A stretch of DNA of 64,000 bases from Zasmidium citrigriseum. Its lineage: Eukaryota > Ascomycota > Dothideomycetes > Mycosphaerellales > Mycosphaerellaceae. The notes under the pieces were generated by a model that saw only the letters and a program-made list of their open reading frames with translations, was not told where the DNA came from and searched no databases. Where the stretch lies: contig NHNW01000018.1 of assembly GCA_002786025.1 (NCBI GenBank), positions 620,001 to 684,000 on the forward strand, given 5' to 3'. Shown here piece after piece: positions 19,927-31,100 of the stretch. Each line of letters starts with the position of its first letter. The first letter of the stretch is position 1. A program made the translations under genes and the position numbers.

Positions 19927-20943
19927 ATGACGCCAGAACATACTCACTCAGCCGAGTCCGTCATGGAGAAACAGCGACCCTTGGAGGACGTCCCTCGCGA
20001 GCCACGAAACCTCATGGACCTCCCAGCAGAGGTCAGGAACATCATCTACAAGATGACTTTCAACACTGAGGTGCCCATCATGGTAGCTTTCACACGACCC
20101 GCCGAACGAGCTGTAGAAGACAAGTTCTACAAGCAACGATATGTCAGCTTTTACGGCAGCGAGCAGGCCAGACTCCGGAAAAAGGTATGGTCGGATCACG
20201 ACGCCGAAAAGAGCAAGCGACAGCCTCATGCCCTTGCCCTGTTGCAGACGTCTCGCCAGATCCACCGTGAGGCTGCCCCGATCTTCTACTCAAATGTCAC
20301 ATTCGACCTGCGCATGCTCACAGTCCACCAGTCCGTCCTCAAGCTGGACGACTTCATGACCACGATGGCAGACAAGCTGTCTCTTATCCGCCACATCGAG
20401 ATTGATCTCGACGATGCCCACAACTTCCTCTTCCGTCCTTCACGTAGGTGGACCACGGGCTGTCAGGGCCAGTGCCGCAGCTTGACGGGTTGTGACAGGG
20501 GAGGACGTTCGCAGACCAGCCAAGACGTGTGCAAAGACGTGCACTGGGCTCTCATGCATCTGCGCACACTCATGACAAACCTCAAGACCATCGTTGTCTC
20601 CGAAATCACCGACAGAATTCCGATCATGAACATCAGCACCTTTCTGATGTGTGACTTAGTGAGTCGTGCAGGCCGAGCCAATGCAGGCAGGCACTTCCCG
20701 CTATTACGAGAGATCCGGATCGACAAGTATGACTGCTCGGAGCGCTACTACAAGACAGACTCTGGGGCTTGGCGCGAGTGGTACTCCAAGGAGCCTGTCC
20801 ATGGGCCAGATCCCGTCTACTACTCGCGGACGCTGGACGAGGACGTTCACTTCCTGGCACCTCTGAAGCCATTAGGTCCTGGGGAAGGGCTCCTTGGTCT
20901 TCTGGCTCTTCTGGCCAAGTCAAAGGCACAAGATGGCGATTGA
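19927..20943 (+). CDS. 2EXR/F-box-like domain protein
   Basis: A single-exon 338-aa protein with ATG at 19927. The segment NLMDLPAEVRNIIYKMTF (residues ~34-51) is the signature start of the 2EXR/F-box-like family that is greatly expanded in Dothideomycetes. It is followed after a variable stretch by ALALLQTSRQIHREAAPIFY (residues ~101-120), the second hallmark (L-L-x-T-C/S-R-x-I-x-x-E-A-x-x-x-F-Y). The C-terminal two thirds, with DKLSLIRHIEIDLDDAHNF, is helical and poorly conserved. A Cys-rich patch (GCQGQCRSLTGC) is unusual for the family. Members are thought to be F-box-like adaptors, but no function is established for most. A TATATATA-like stretch occurs about 120 bp upstream. Confidence 0.75.
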   Translation: MTPEHTHSAESVMEKQRPLEDVPREPRNLMDLPAEVRNIIYKMTFNTEVPIMVAFTRPAERAVEDKFYKQRYVSFYGSEQARLRKKVWSDHDAEKSKRQPHALALLQTSRQIHREAAPIFYSNVTFDLRMLTVHQSVLKLDDFMTTMADKLSLIRHIEIDLDDAHNFLFRPSRRWTTGCQGQCRSLTGCDRGGRSQTSQDVCKDVHWALMHLRTLMTNLKTIVVSEITDRIPIMNISTFLMCDLVSRAGRANAGRHFPLLREIRIDKYDCSERYYKTDSGAWREWYSKEPVHGPDPVYYSRTLDEDVHFLAPLKPLGPGEGLLGLLALLAKSKAQDGD

Positions 20944-21170
20944 AGGGAAAGACGAGTTCATACGAACGGCTCAATGCAACACTGAGAATGGAAATTGGGC
21001 GATCAGAGAGATTGACTGGACAGAGTTGCTGAAAAGCGAGAATGATTACCACACGTAGACTGCAAATTTCATTTGTTGAACACATTCATCTAACCCCTAA
21101 ACTCTCATTCCCATCTCTTTCACATGTACAAGAAAACCCTGCATCACCAGCCTCGCACTCAAATTACTTA

Positions 21171-22649
21171 TCAACCCCCCTTCCCATGCCACGTAACAAA
21201 CTTCTCCACCAAAAACTCCTCCAATCCCCACTTAGCATTCTGCCTCCCCCATCCACTCCCCTTAACACCACCCTGCGGCCCCGTCGGACTCGTAAACACA
21301 CTCGAACTATTGATATGCACTTGCCCCGCCTCCAGCTCCCGTGCCATCTTCATCGCCCTCTCCATATCGTTCGAATGGATCGTAGCATTCAACCCATATG
21401 ACGACGAATTCGCAACACGAATAGCTTCGGCGTCGTCTTTGACTACGTAGAGAGAAGCGGAGGGTGTGAAGGTTTCTTCGTCGATGATCCGGAGGTCTCT
21501 TGTTTTGGAGGTGTCGATGAGGATGATGGAGGGTTTGAGGCTTGTTGGGGTTGGCATTCGAGGGGAGCCGGTGAGGAAAGCGGCGCCTTTGTCTGCGGCG
21601 TCTTGGAGGATTGCCTGGCCTTTTTCGGCGAAGGTGGTGTTTATTGCTGTGCCGCCGTGGGCGTTGGAGATAGCCTTAGCTAGGTGGTTTTGGAACTCTT
21701 TGGCAATGGCTTTCTGGACGATGATGCGTTCAGTCGAGAAACAGATTTGGCCGTGGTGGAGAGTGGTGCCTTGAGCGCAGAGTTCGGCGGCTTTGCGAAG
21801 ATCTGCTCCTTGGAGTACTATGGCTGGACACTTTCCTCCTAATTCCATGAGGACGGGTTTGAGATGTCTGGCTGCGGTGGCGCCGACTAGTCGACCTACG
21901 GCTGCTGAGCCGATGAACTCGACTTTGCGGATATGTTCGTTGGCGATAAGGGCTTCGGTGATTTCTGCTGCGCTGTTTCGATCCGCGGATAAGGAGTTCA
22001 GGACTCCATCAGGGAGCTTCGCTTGGTGGAAGATTTCAACGATCAGGCTGTGCGTATGTGGACAGAGCTCGCTGGCTTTGAGCACGACGGTACAGCCTGC
22101 TCCTATGGCACTTGCCAGCCCCCTTGTGGCGAGTACAAGAGCGCCGTTCCATGGCGGTATACACAAAACCGGTCCAATAGGTTCCTTAAAGACGAAAGCG
22201 AACGTATCCTCCTTCTCAATCGGCGGGATCTCCCCATGAATCGACGAAATCCGACTACTAATCTCCTTCAAATACTTGATCGAAAGGTTGACATTCACCT
22301 CCGCCCACTGAACAGGACAACTCGTCTCGTCAACCTGTGCCCTGACAAGCTCTTCTTTCCTCTTGTTGAACTGGTGGGCGACATTGAGCAAGACATCTCG
22401 TCTCGTCTCCGCCGAAACTCGTCTCCATCCGTTGGCACCCGTTCCAAGCGTCTCCCCGGCGAAAGTCTTCCAAGCCACCTCACATGCCCGGTCACAAGCC
22501 GCTCTGTCAGCAGCGGCGTAGTAATGCAGGGTCTCGTCGTCTGTCGATCTCTTTACGGGGTGGATGCGGGATTCGTCGATCGGCAAGGCTGCGCCATCGA
22601 TGAAAATGGGGACGACGTTTCGTCCCTGGCTATCCTGCGCGAACGGCAT
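21171..22649 (-). CDS. NAD(P)-dependent aldehyde dehydrogenase
   Basis: A 492-aa single-exon member of the ALDH superfamily, oxidising an aldehyde to a carboxylate. Visible motifs are GPVLCIPPWNGALVLATRGL (cofactor-binding N-terminal domain), GAGCTVVLKASELCP, VEFIGSAAVGRLVG, the general base in VLMELGGKCP, and the nucleophile in GQICFSTERIIV. Late motifs include EETFTPSASLYVV, NSSSYGLNATIHSNDMERAM and GGVKGSGWGR. The usual EIFGP motif reads EETFTP and the PF-x-x-x-K region VKGSGWGR, as in the salicylaldehyde/vanillin dehydrogenase-like branch. The substrate is not certain. The ATG at 22649 has a TATAAATA 23-30 bp upstream. The last ~30 codons use G/T wobble bases, unlike the middle of the gene. 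Confidence 0.88.
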   Translation of the reverse strand: MPFAQDSQGRNVVPIFIDGAALPIDESRIHPVKRSTDDETLHYYAAADRAACDRACEVAWKTFAGETLGTGANGWRRVSAETRRDVLLNVAHQFNKRKEELVRAQVDETSCPVQWAEVNVNLSIKYLKEISSRISSIHGEIPPIEKEDTFAFVFKEPIGPVLCIPPWNGALVLATRGLASAIGAGCTVVLKASELCPHTHSLIVEIFHQAKLPDGVLNSLSADRNSAAEITEALIANEHIRKVEFIGSAAVGRLVGATAARHLKPVLMELGGKCPAIVLQGADLRKAAELCAQGTTLHHGQICFSTERIIVQKAIAKEFQNHLAKAISNAHGGTAINTTFAEKGQAILQDAADKGAAFLTGSPRMPTPTSLKPSIILIDTSKTRDLRIIDEETFTPSASLYVVKDDAEAIRVANSSSYGLNATIHSNDMERAMKMARELEAGQVHINSSSVFTSPTGPQGGVKGSGWGRQNAKWGLEEFLVEKFVTWHGKGG

Positions 22650-23654
22650 TGTTTCCGTTGGTTTGGCAGGGTATTTATAAGCAAGTCTAAGGAGATGCTA
22701 TTCTTGAATGGGAAATATGTGTTTTGAGGTGAAGAGATCTTGTTGTTGTATGGCATGAATTTGATGAGATCTGTGAAACGTGAGATCTGACTTACCATCT
22801 GCCGACTCTTACTCGACATCATTCAAGGCAGTCCTTGACGCAATGCCGATGTTTCTGTGGGGAATGCCGACTTCACTTCATCTTTCCATCTCGTTATGGT
22901 GAACGCTGCCCCGGTCAAGCACCGCTAAGCTCGTAACACGACCGCGGCAAGTTGCAAACATCCATCCTGCTCTCTCTTTAGCATCGTTACCCTCGAATCA
23001 AGACCCCACGATACTCGCCTAGGTGCAGAGAATGGTCAAGACCCTGAAATTCTAATCTTGCAGACCTTCACTGCAGCTAGCAAAGCGGCCCGTCCAGTTC
23101 GATCCCGTTTCGATATTTGCCGATGAAGCCACTGACCAAGACATGCATCTAACATCGAACCCTGCATGCTCAAGAGTGGAAGCCAAGGCAGGACGGAAAG
23201 CATGGCACGTATGGTTTGGTGAGCTGTCAGGTGCACTGCGCCCAAAGGGCATGGCCTCATGCCCACAAGTCCTGTGTATGGGCAAGCTTCCTTCCTATTT
23301 TAGATTAGCTGGTGTTTTCCTCTGTCGAAATAGGATTAAGCTCCAGTACGTGGGTGAGTGACTCTTGGGATCAGGACAGGCCAGACCGCGGGTGGGAGAA
23401 GGCAGCGGAGTGCAACCTCCAATGGATGGCCGTCCGTTAGTTGCCTATCAGCTCCCTGCATCGTCGCCTTGCTGCAAAGAACGGCTGGCGCTGTGTAGAG
23501 CAATGCGACCGCACGTTTGGTGTATTGGTAATGCGCATTGTAGTTGTGATGGTTTATAGGGAGCGCGATCCCTGGGCACTTCTCGCCACATCGCTAGTTG
23601 TTTCTCGCCCTATAATCTGTTTTAGCAGATCGCAGAGATCGGAACCAAGACGCC
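22650..23654. other. Divergent intergenic region
   Basis: About 1 kb between the divergent ALDH and the 23655 gene. Apart from the TATA-like box next to ALDH I see nothing definable. Confidence 0.35.
22672..22679 (-). promoter_or_regulatory. TATA box of the aldehyde dehydrogenase gene
   Basis: On the minus strand the sequence reads TATAAATA, 23-30 bp upstream of the ATG at 22649. This close spacing would imply a very short 5' UTR, or use of another start site. Confidence 0.4.
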
Positions 23655-24314
23655 ATGGCGCAATCTAATCTGGTTAGCAGACTGCCTTTCAGTGAACTGG
23701 AGCATGGCTGGGCTCTCGATGTCGGCTCCTTTCTGGCTGCGTGGTGTACGGCATTCAGAGGACTAGTGCAGGCCCCAAGTCCGGAGGCGAGAGTGATGCT
23801 GGTCAAATACTGTCGGCTGTATGCATACAACGTGACGAGCCGACTCGCACACCAGGGCATCACCGTCGATGGCAAGCTCTTCGAACCCAAGAATCTTCAG
23901 CAGATGGACGATGCAGTGGCCGAGGTGACAGGTAAAGTCCGGAAGGCCAAATCGACAGCGCATTGCGCTTTTGTATCTCTCGGCAGAGCGACAACACTCG
24001 TGGAGCTTGGAATGAAGCCGGGCATGGCGAACGATTACTACGCTCAACACCGAGAGAGCGCGATGACCGCAATCAAGCAGATTATGCATCTCTGCAAGAG
24101 CAATTTTCCAGCAGGAATGCAAGCCGAAGCCATCCGTATCGAACTTTTGCAACTCGGCGGCAATGTCGACAAGGTTCGAAAGATCCTTTTGGGCAACAAT
24201 CGAACGCCAACGGCTAGCAATCGCATCCTCATTCACGAGGTGCGCGATAGGAAGACCGCTTCAGTCCAAACAGAAGAAGAGTTGCCGCGATTGATGGCTG
24301 AGGCTGCGATATGA
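23655..24314 (+). CDS. Unknown helical protein
   Basis: A 219-aa single-exon ORF beginning MAQSNLVSRLPFSELEHG. I do not recognise a family. It is predicted from composition to be mostly alpha-helical (for example EARVMLVKYCRLYAYNVTSR and MTAIKQIMHLCKSNF), with no signal peptide, membrane segment or catalytic motif. A Gly-rich NNR turn (KILLGNNRTPTASNRILIH) precedes a charged C-terminus. Codon composition is even, and there is an in-frame ATG with a CGCCATGG context, supporting translation. The neighbours give no functional hint. It may be lineage-restricted. Confidence 0.55.
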   Translation: MAQSNLVSRLPFSELEHGWALDVGSFLAAWCTAFRGLVQAPSPEARVMLVKYCRLYAYNVTSRLAHQGITVDGKLFEPKNLQQMDDAVAEVTGKVRKAKSTAHCAFVSLGRATTLVELGMKPGMANDYYAQHRESAMTAIKQIMHLCKSNFPAGMQAEAIRIELLQLGGNVDKVRKILLGNNRTPTASNRILIHEVRDRKTASVQTEEELPRLMAEAAI

Positions 24315-25574
24315 TCTCCCAACAGCTGGAAAATCGCTAGTCGTGGAGGCAATAAGCACGTGGAGGCACAGCTGGACGTTCCTGGTCGATGCCGAGCAGA
24401 GGGTTCTCCGTCAGCAATCGTTGGAGCCATCAAGCATTCGAAATTATCGCAAGGCCACTGACACGACGATTGTTCGACGCAACCAGAACGGCAGCTAGCG
24501 ACATGCAGTCGGTGGTCTCGTGGGTGGTGCTTTCTGCAGAAACGAAGCTCCTCGGAAAGCTAGCGCTGGTCTGCTGCCGAATGGGGAAGCTGCGAAGGTT
24601 CGGTGATTGGCCGACTTCTCTAGCATCCTCGGCCGGCGAAATGGAGAAGTTGACCTCACGTTAGAAGGGTGCCTGCGATTTTGACGCCTTTGTGAGGCTT
24701 GAAGGCAAGTCCGGTACATGGGAAGGAACGCTCTGGGGTGTGGTTTGGGGTGAAAGCAAGTCGGCTTCGAAGTTCCGTCCGGCCCTCGTCCACGGCCCGA
24801 TGTGACGAGCCGTGTCCAGTAGCAGTTGCAGAGTTGCGGGTTGATCCGAGGGGAAGGCAGAGGCCTTAGCGGACGTCGAAAGCATAGAGTAGAAGAGTCA
24901 TCAGCAGAACAACGTCTTCACCAAAGTCCCAATCACCCAAGAGACAGACCTACAGACCACCCGAACGATCTCAAAGGCCAGCCAGGCCATTCCCTTACAT
25001 CGGGATGTCTCGCTTCGTGTTGAGGTATGTGGGTGACGTTTAGAAATCATGCTCTTCGCCAAGACTTTCACATGCACCTGGCCAGGTCAGCAAGTCCATT
25101 CACCACAGTACTCGAATTCCACCAGCCACTTACTTTGCTCATAACACCGCCCCAGTACCAAGCTACCATCCCCCACAAATCAGCCAAAGCAATTCTTGTT
25201 AATCCAATGTGATGCAGCCACTCATATCGATGGTATTATCTCGGCTTAGCGTACCAGTCTTCGGTACTACAGCTTGACAGCCAGTAACAGTCTGCCCACA
25301 TGTCAGCAAAGTAAGGATTACTCCCAGTGGTATGGAATATTCGTGAAATTCGTCGCGACGGTCGTGCACAGGCAAATTTAGGGCTGGCACACCCTCAAAT
25401 ACCACTCCGCCCCCAGTCTCAGTCTCTCTCCAGCTCTTGATTTATCTCGTCATTTACGGCTCGGTCTGAGGCTCTTGTCAGATCTCTGCGGACCCGTTGA
25501 CGTACTGCATTCGCCGAGATCATTTTCTTTTGAACGCCCGAGACACCGGATCCTGCCAAATCAGCAAGACAACC
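24315..25574. other. Region without supported gene
   Basis: 1.26 kb with ORFs below 100 codons on both strands and no coherent spliced product found. Probably promoter of the next gene plus non-coding sequence. Confidence 0.35.
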
Positions 25575-26282
25575 ATGGACCGGGATACTGCCGCCAGCAT
25601 GTCTTTCTTGTCGATCAACGGCACCGAGCTAAAGCACACTGGCTTCGTCCCGGTGGCCCCTGAGAACCAAATGGCCGATTTCCGGGCTGCCGTCATGGAG
25701 CCACTGCCACCACCTGCAGGCCTTGACTTCGGACTCCCAATTCAACAGGAGTCCCAGAGCGTGGCGACTGCCAGCAGCAACTCGCAATTCGAAGAAACAG
25801 TCAGCGGCTCCAAAAGCATGGATCTTGCTGCCTTAAAGGAGGCACTGCCCGCACCGACCGGTCCTGGCAACTCACAAGTCGACGAGGTTGTCAACAGCTT
25901 CCAAAACATGGACCTCGCTGCTTCGAAGCCTGCTGCAAAGCCGCGATCGTGGATTGCGCGCCATGCTGCGAACAAAACCCGACGTACCAGGACGCCATCG
26001 CCCAACCCACGTTTCGACCGGCTCGTCGCCCGCATGAACAAGGTTGCCGCCGAGGAGCGGGCTGGTATCAGGAAGCACTCGACCCGGGGTCGCCCTCGTG
26101 GACGACGCTTGGCAAATACTGTCAACGATGCGAAGTCGGGAATGTTGAGAGCGGCCTTCTGCGAGGACTTCCGAAGGGGTCATGTCGAGTGGGTAGAATC
26201 GCGCCAAAAGCTTTGGGAGGAGCGAGCGAACCAAGAGGTCGCGGCGAAGGATCAGGACCAGAACCAGCGCATGCAACGCTGA
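25575..26282 (+). CDS. Unknown basic protein with AT-hook-like motif
   Basis: The ATG at 25575 (MDRDTAASMSFLSINGTE) gives 235 aa; the open frame reaches further upstream only with a TTG. The N-terminal half contains a twofold internal repeat: SQFEETVSGSKSMDLAALKE and SQVDEVVNSFQNMDLAASKP. The C-terminal half is basic: RKHSTRGRPRGRRLAN contains an R-G-R-P-R-G-R core like the DNA minor-groove-binding AT-hook. A helical segment with FCEDFRRGHVEWVESRQKLW follows. A nuclear or DNA-binding role is possible but inferred from that single motif. The family is not recognised. Confidence 0.55.
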   Translation: MDRDTAASMSFLSINGTELKHTGFVPVAPENQMADFRAAVMEPLPPPAGLDFGLPIQQESQSVATASSNSQFEETVSGSKSMDLAALKEALPAPTGPGNSQVDEVVNSFQNMDLAASKPAAKPRSWIARHAANKTRRTRTPSPNPRFDRLVARMNKVAAEERAGIRKHSTRGRPRGRRLANTVNDAKSGMLRAAFCEDFRRGHVEWVESRQKLWEERANQEVAAKDQDQNQRMQR

Positions 26283-26870
26283 AGGGCATGTTGACCTTGT
26301 CGGCGCCGTAGCCAGTTGGCTGGAGTCAACCAGGAGAGGTCACACTTTATGGCCTAGGTCGTTCCCAATGATGTCTGGGAATATGATGGCGCGAAGGCAT
26401 GAGCAGATCTTTCATTTGTTAATCATGATGCGGAGAATGAGTGTTAATTGTCCTGAGAATGTCCGGAGAGAATGACGGAAGGCTGCTTCGCGTCTCAGAT
26501 ATTGTGCGGTGGGATTTTGCTTGTACATGGCGTTTGAGAGGATTTCGGGAGTGGATGTCAGCGTTATGGGAGATCGCATGAGTATCAGAAGTATCCAAAG
26601 TCGACACGCGCGTCATGTGATGAAAGTAGAGTTCTTTGTGATGAAGAGTGAAGTCCACGGGTGAGTTCAGTTCGCCCGTGACGATGACGATCAGCCGAAC
26701 GAGCTCGAGCTCGAGCCGCCAGCCGCTGCGCCTCAAACTTGACCGTACGAGCTGCCAAGCATTAATGTAACGACCTCTGCTACCTCACTCTCCTTCGCTT
26801 CGACACCCGTCCACTCTTTCAAACCTGTAGCTTCAGTCTCTTCACCACCTCACAAATCAACACCGCAATC
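26283..26870. other. Intergenic region
   Basis: 588 bp upstream of the SH3 gene. The last ~100 bp are pyrimidine/CA-rich as expected for a 5' UTR. A 105-codon minus-strand ORF is not supported. Confidence 0.35.
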
Positions 26871-27674
26871 ATGGGCTCTATGGAGGAGATGCACCAGGCG
26901 CAGGTCAACCGTAGCATCAGGACCATCAAGGCTGTACGCGTAACGCCGCCTCTCGACTCTGCGACACATACTAATTGCTGCTAGGAACTCGAATACCTCT
27001 GCGACGCCTCCGTAATCACCCCTCAGACTCTCAACCAACTCCTCCAAAACATCCCACAACAGACCGCCCTCCATGCGCCGCTCTCAGTGGGCGCAATGCC
27101 CTCCGCCCTTAACACCGCCAATACCCCGAGCCAACCGCCTACTTCGCCCATGAACAACCTCTCCCTTCAGAACTCAAACACCAACGGCGGTATCGACGAG
27201 AAGCGCGACCCATACTTCAACCAAGCGGCGCCCGCAGCGCAACCTCCGCCCGCCTACCAAGCACCGCCTGGTCCTCCACCGACCGCCAACTGGCCTCCCC
27301 TTTGCACTGCCACCGCCTTGTACGCATATACATCGACCGATGCTGGCGATTTGGAGCTGCAACCGAATGATCATATCACCGTTACGGAATATATGAACGC
27401 CGAATGGTGGAAGGGTCGCTCGAGCAGGACTGGCCAAGAGGGTATCTTCCCGCGCAGCTATGTCAAGGTTGTCGATGAGAAGGGTGCACAGCCAAGTGGA
27501 TCGACCAACTACGGCAACATGCCTTTGGAGACCAGCGGTATGGGATCGGGAGAAGGCAAGGTGCCAGGCAAAGGCCAGGAGATGGGCAAGAAGTTTGGCA
27601 AGAAGCTTGGAAATGCTGCCATTTTTGGTGCTGGTGCTACCATTGGTGGCAATATCGTTAACAGTATTTTTTGA
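26871..27674 (+). CDS. SH3-domain protein of the Lsb1/Pin3 (Las17-binding) type
   Basis: Exons are 26871-26933 and 26985-27674, giving 250 aa. The 51-bp intron has a GTACGC donor, ACTAAT branch and CTAG acceptor. Splicing yields NRSIRTIKA/ELEYLCDAS, the conserved N-terminal helix of Lsb1/Pin3 proteins. A Pro-rich linker (QPPPAYQAPPGPPPTANWP) precedes one SH3 domain, from ATALYAYTSTDAGDLELQPN (ALYDY-like start) through AEWWKGRSSRTGQEGIFPRS to YVKVV. The C-terminus GKKFGKKLGNAAIFGAGATI ends in a glycine-rich hydrophobic segment found in this family. In yeast these proteins bind the WASP homologue Las17 and tune actin assembly at endocytic sites; the same role here is inferred. Confidence 0.82.
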
Positions 27675-28139
27675 TCGTCTGACTCTTGGATTTTGTTGGC
27701 ATGTTCGGCGCTGGGTATGGGATGGACATATTTAACTAGAATGGATGCCGCCAGAGAAGCGGGCACCACAGAATGGACTTTGATCTTCTTCTCAATCTTG
27801 CGGAACATCGCTAGACTCACCGAGTCTCTTCACGTGCTCTGTGATCCGTCCCTCTTCCATAGATCGCCACGACATGGCATCGATCTTCTGGCTGGCAAAA
27901 TAGAGTTGGGTCCTGCGTCGGAATAACCTAGAACAGGCTTGCTTACAGATGACTAATATCCCCGCCACATTTTTCGGGCATCCCACTTCGATGAGTCTTG
28001 AGTGAGTTGGCTGTTGTAAACACCCACGCACACTCTCACAACCACCGCAAAAGACCGAGCGCGGTACGAAAGAAGTGAGCAGATCAACCTCCTTCTGCTT
28101 ACAGAAAAGCGGCGAAATCGACAAGAGCTATCGCCCGCC
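27675..28139. other. Intergenic SH3 gene/isoleucyl-tRNA synthetase
   Basis: 465 bp; 3' UTR of the SH3 gene and promoter of the synthetase. No additional feature. Confidence 0.4.
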
Positions 28140-31100
28140 ATGGGCTCCATCAACTTCCCGGCGGAGGAGGAGCGCATCTTGGAGCACTGGACAACGACAG
28201 ATGCCTTCCACCGCCAACTCGAACTCTCCAAGGACGATCCTCCCTACGTCTTCTACGATGGCCCGCCCTTCGCCACCGGCACGCCCCACTACGGCCATCT
28301 TCTCGCTTCCACCATTAAGGACATCATTCCCCGCTACTGGTCCATGAGAGGACGCTTCGTAGAGCGTAGATTCGGCTGGGATACGCATGGCGTGCCAATT
28401 GAGCAGATCATTGACAAGCAGCTGCAAGAAGAGCTGGGTGTGCGAGGAAAGGCGGCCGTGGACAAGATTGGCATTGAAGAGTACAACCGAAGATGTCGTG
28501 CTGTTGTGCTCACATACGCAAACGAGTGGAGGAGGGTTATTGGCCGGTTGGGACGATGGATCGACTTTGACCGGGATTACAAGACTATGGACCCAACCTT
28601 CATGGAGACTTGCTGGTGGGTGTTTTCTCAGCTGTACAAGAAGGGTCTGGTCTACCACGGCGCGAGAGTGCTGCCATACTCGACGGCACTGAACACCCCA
28701 CTGTCCAAGAGCGAGGCTGGTGAGGAATACAAGGATGTGCAGGATCCTGCTGTGACAGTATCGTTCCCTGTGCTGTCCGTGGAGGAGCAGCCAGAATCAG
28801 TGAGGGCAAAGCTAGAGGAGGCATTGAAGGTTGCAGGTGGTTCACTCAACTTCGTGGCATGGACGACTACGCCGTGGACGCTACCCAGCAATCTCGCCCT
28901 TTGCGCTCACCCAGATTACGAGTATATCCTCGTACACGACAACGAGACCTCCAACACTTACATCATGCTCGAAGCCGGCCTGAAGGTGCTCTTCAAAGAT
29001 CCCAAGAAGGCCAAGGACAAGTACAAGGTTCTTCCTTTGAAGATCAAGGGTTCAGATCTCGCAGGCTGGAGGTACAAGCCTTTGTTCAACTACTTCTACG
29101 ACACCTTCAAGGACGATGGTTTCCGCGTCATCCTCGACACATACGTCAAGCAGGATGAGGGTGTGGGCATTGTCCATCAAGCACCTGCTTTTGGTGAGGA
29201 CGATTATGCCATCGGCTGGCGGTACAAGATCATCAACGCGGAGCGACCACCACCAAACCCTCTCAATGCCGGCGGCGAGTACACCAACGAAGTGCCTGAT
29301 TTTGAGGGACAGCATGTCAAGGCGGCCGACAAGAACATCATCAAGATGCTTGAAGGCATGGGACGAATGGTTCGCAAGTCTCAAATCACCCATAGATATC
29401 CACACTGCCCGCGTTCGAAGACTCCTTTGATCCAGCGAGCGGTGCCCAGTTGGTTCATCAAGGTCGAGAACATCGTACCGGACATGCTCAATAATCTGGA
29501 GAAGACTCACTGGGTTCCATCAATGGTGAAGACCGGTCGATTCCACCAATGGCTGGCTGCTGCAAAGGACTGGAATGTCAGCAGAAACCGCTTCTGGGGC
29601 ACGCCACTACCTCTGTGGGTTTCGGACGATATGAAAGAGGTTGTCTGCGTCTCTTCCGTGGCTGAATTGAAGAAGCTTTCTGGCTACGAGGGCGAGCTCA
29701 AGGATCTCCACCGAGACTCCGTCGATCACATTACCATCCCATCACAGCAAGGCAAGGGCACACTGAAGCGAGTCGAGGAAGTCTTCGACTGTTGGTTTGA
29801 GTCTGGCTCTATGCCTTACGCCTCATCACACTACCCCTTCAATTACCCTGGCTTCGACGCATCAAAACCAGACAGCGGCATGTCTCAGACTGATGGACCT
29901 GGCAAGGAGCTTTTCACCAAGTTTCCTGGTGACTTCATCGCTGAGGGTCTGGATCAGACCCGAGGTTGGTTCTACACACTCTCTGTTCTCGGCACGCACC
30001 TTTTCAACACATTTCCGTACAAGAACTGTGTGGTCAATGGAATTGTGCTGGCGGAAGATGGCAAGAAGATGTCAAAGTCTCTCAAGAACTTCCCAGACCC
30101 GATGCTCGTCATCGACAGATACGGTTCTGACGCGCTGAGGCTCTATCTCATCGACTCGCCTGTCGTTCGAGGTGAGCCTCTGAGATTCTCGGAAATGGGT
30201 GTGAAGCAGATCGTTTCGGGTGTGCTTCTCCCACTCTGGAACTCCTACAACTTCTTCGCGCAGCAAGCCGCTCTCTACAAGAAGAATACCGCAGAAGACT
30301 TCGTATTTGACCCCGAGATGCAGAAGTCGAATCACAATGTGATGGACCGCTGGGTCTTGGCTGCTACGCAATCACTGCTGCAGTACGTCAACCAGGAGAT
30401 GGAGGGCTACCGTCTGTACACCGTCGTACCGAGACTGCTGAAGATGGTAGACGACGTTACCAACTGGTACATCCGATTCAACCGAAACCGATTAAAGGGA
30501 CAGACTGGATCAAGCGGCGGCAAGGCGACTGCCAACGGTGTGCAGTCAAACGGAGCGCCTCCTGAAGTCAACGGCTCGACCGAAGAGGATGAGGAAGGCA
30601 GCAAGACCGATACGCTGCACGCACTCAACACGCTCTACGAAGTGCTCTACACGCTTGTGCGAGCGCTTGCACCCTTCATTCCTTTCCTGAGCGACAACAT
30701 CTTCCAGCGACTTGCGCCTCACCTGCCAGAGTCCATCAAGAAGGGCAAGGATGTAAGAAGTGTGCACTTCCTCACTTTCCCAACAGTGCGTCAAGAACTC
30801 TTCGACACCGTTGTGGAGAGGCGTGTCAGCCGCATGCAAAAGGTCATTGAGCTTGGTCGTATCTGCAGAGACAGGAGGACCGTGTCTCTCAAGACGCCGC
30901 TGAAGACTTTGGTGGTATTGCATCAAGACCAGGAATTCCTTGACGATGTGCAGACTCTCGAGCGATACGTGACCGAGGAGCTGAACGTCCGTGATCTGGT
31001 CCTCACCACTGATGAGAGCAAGTACGGTGTCCAGTACGCTGTGCAAGCCGATGTCAAGAACCTGGGCATGAAGTTCAAGAAGGATGCTGCCAAGATCAAG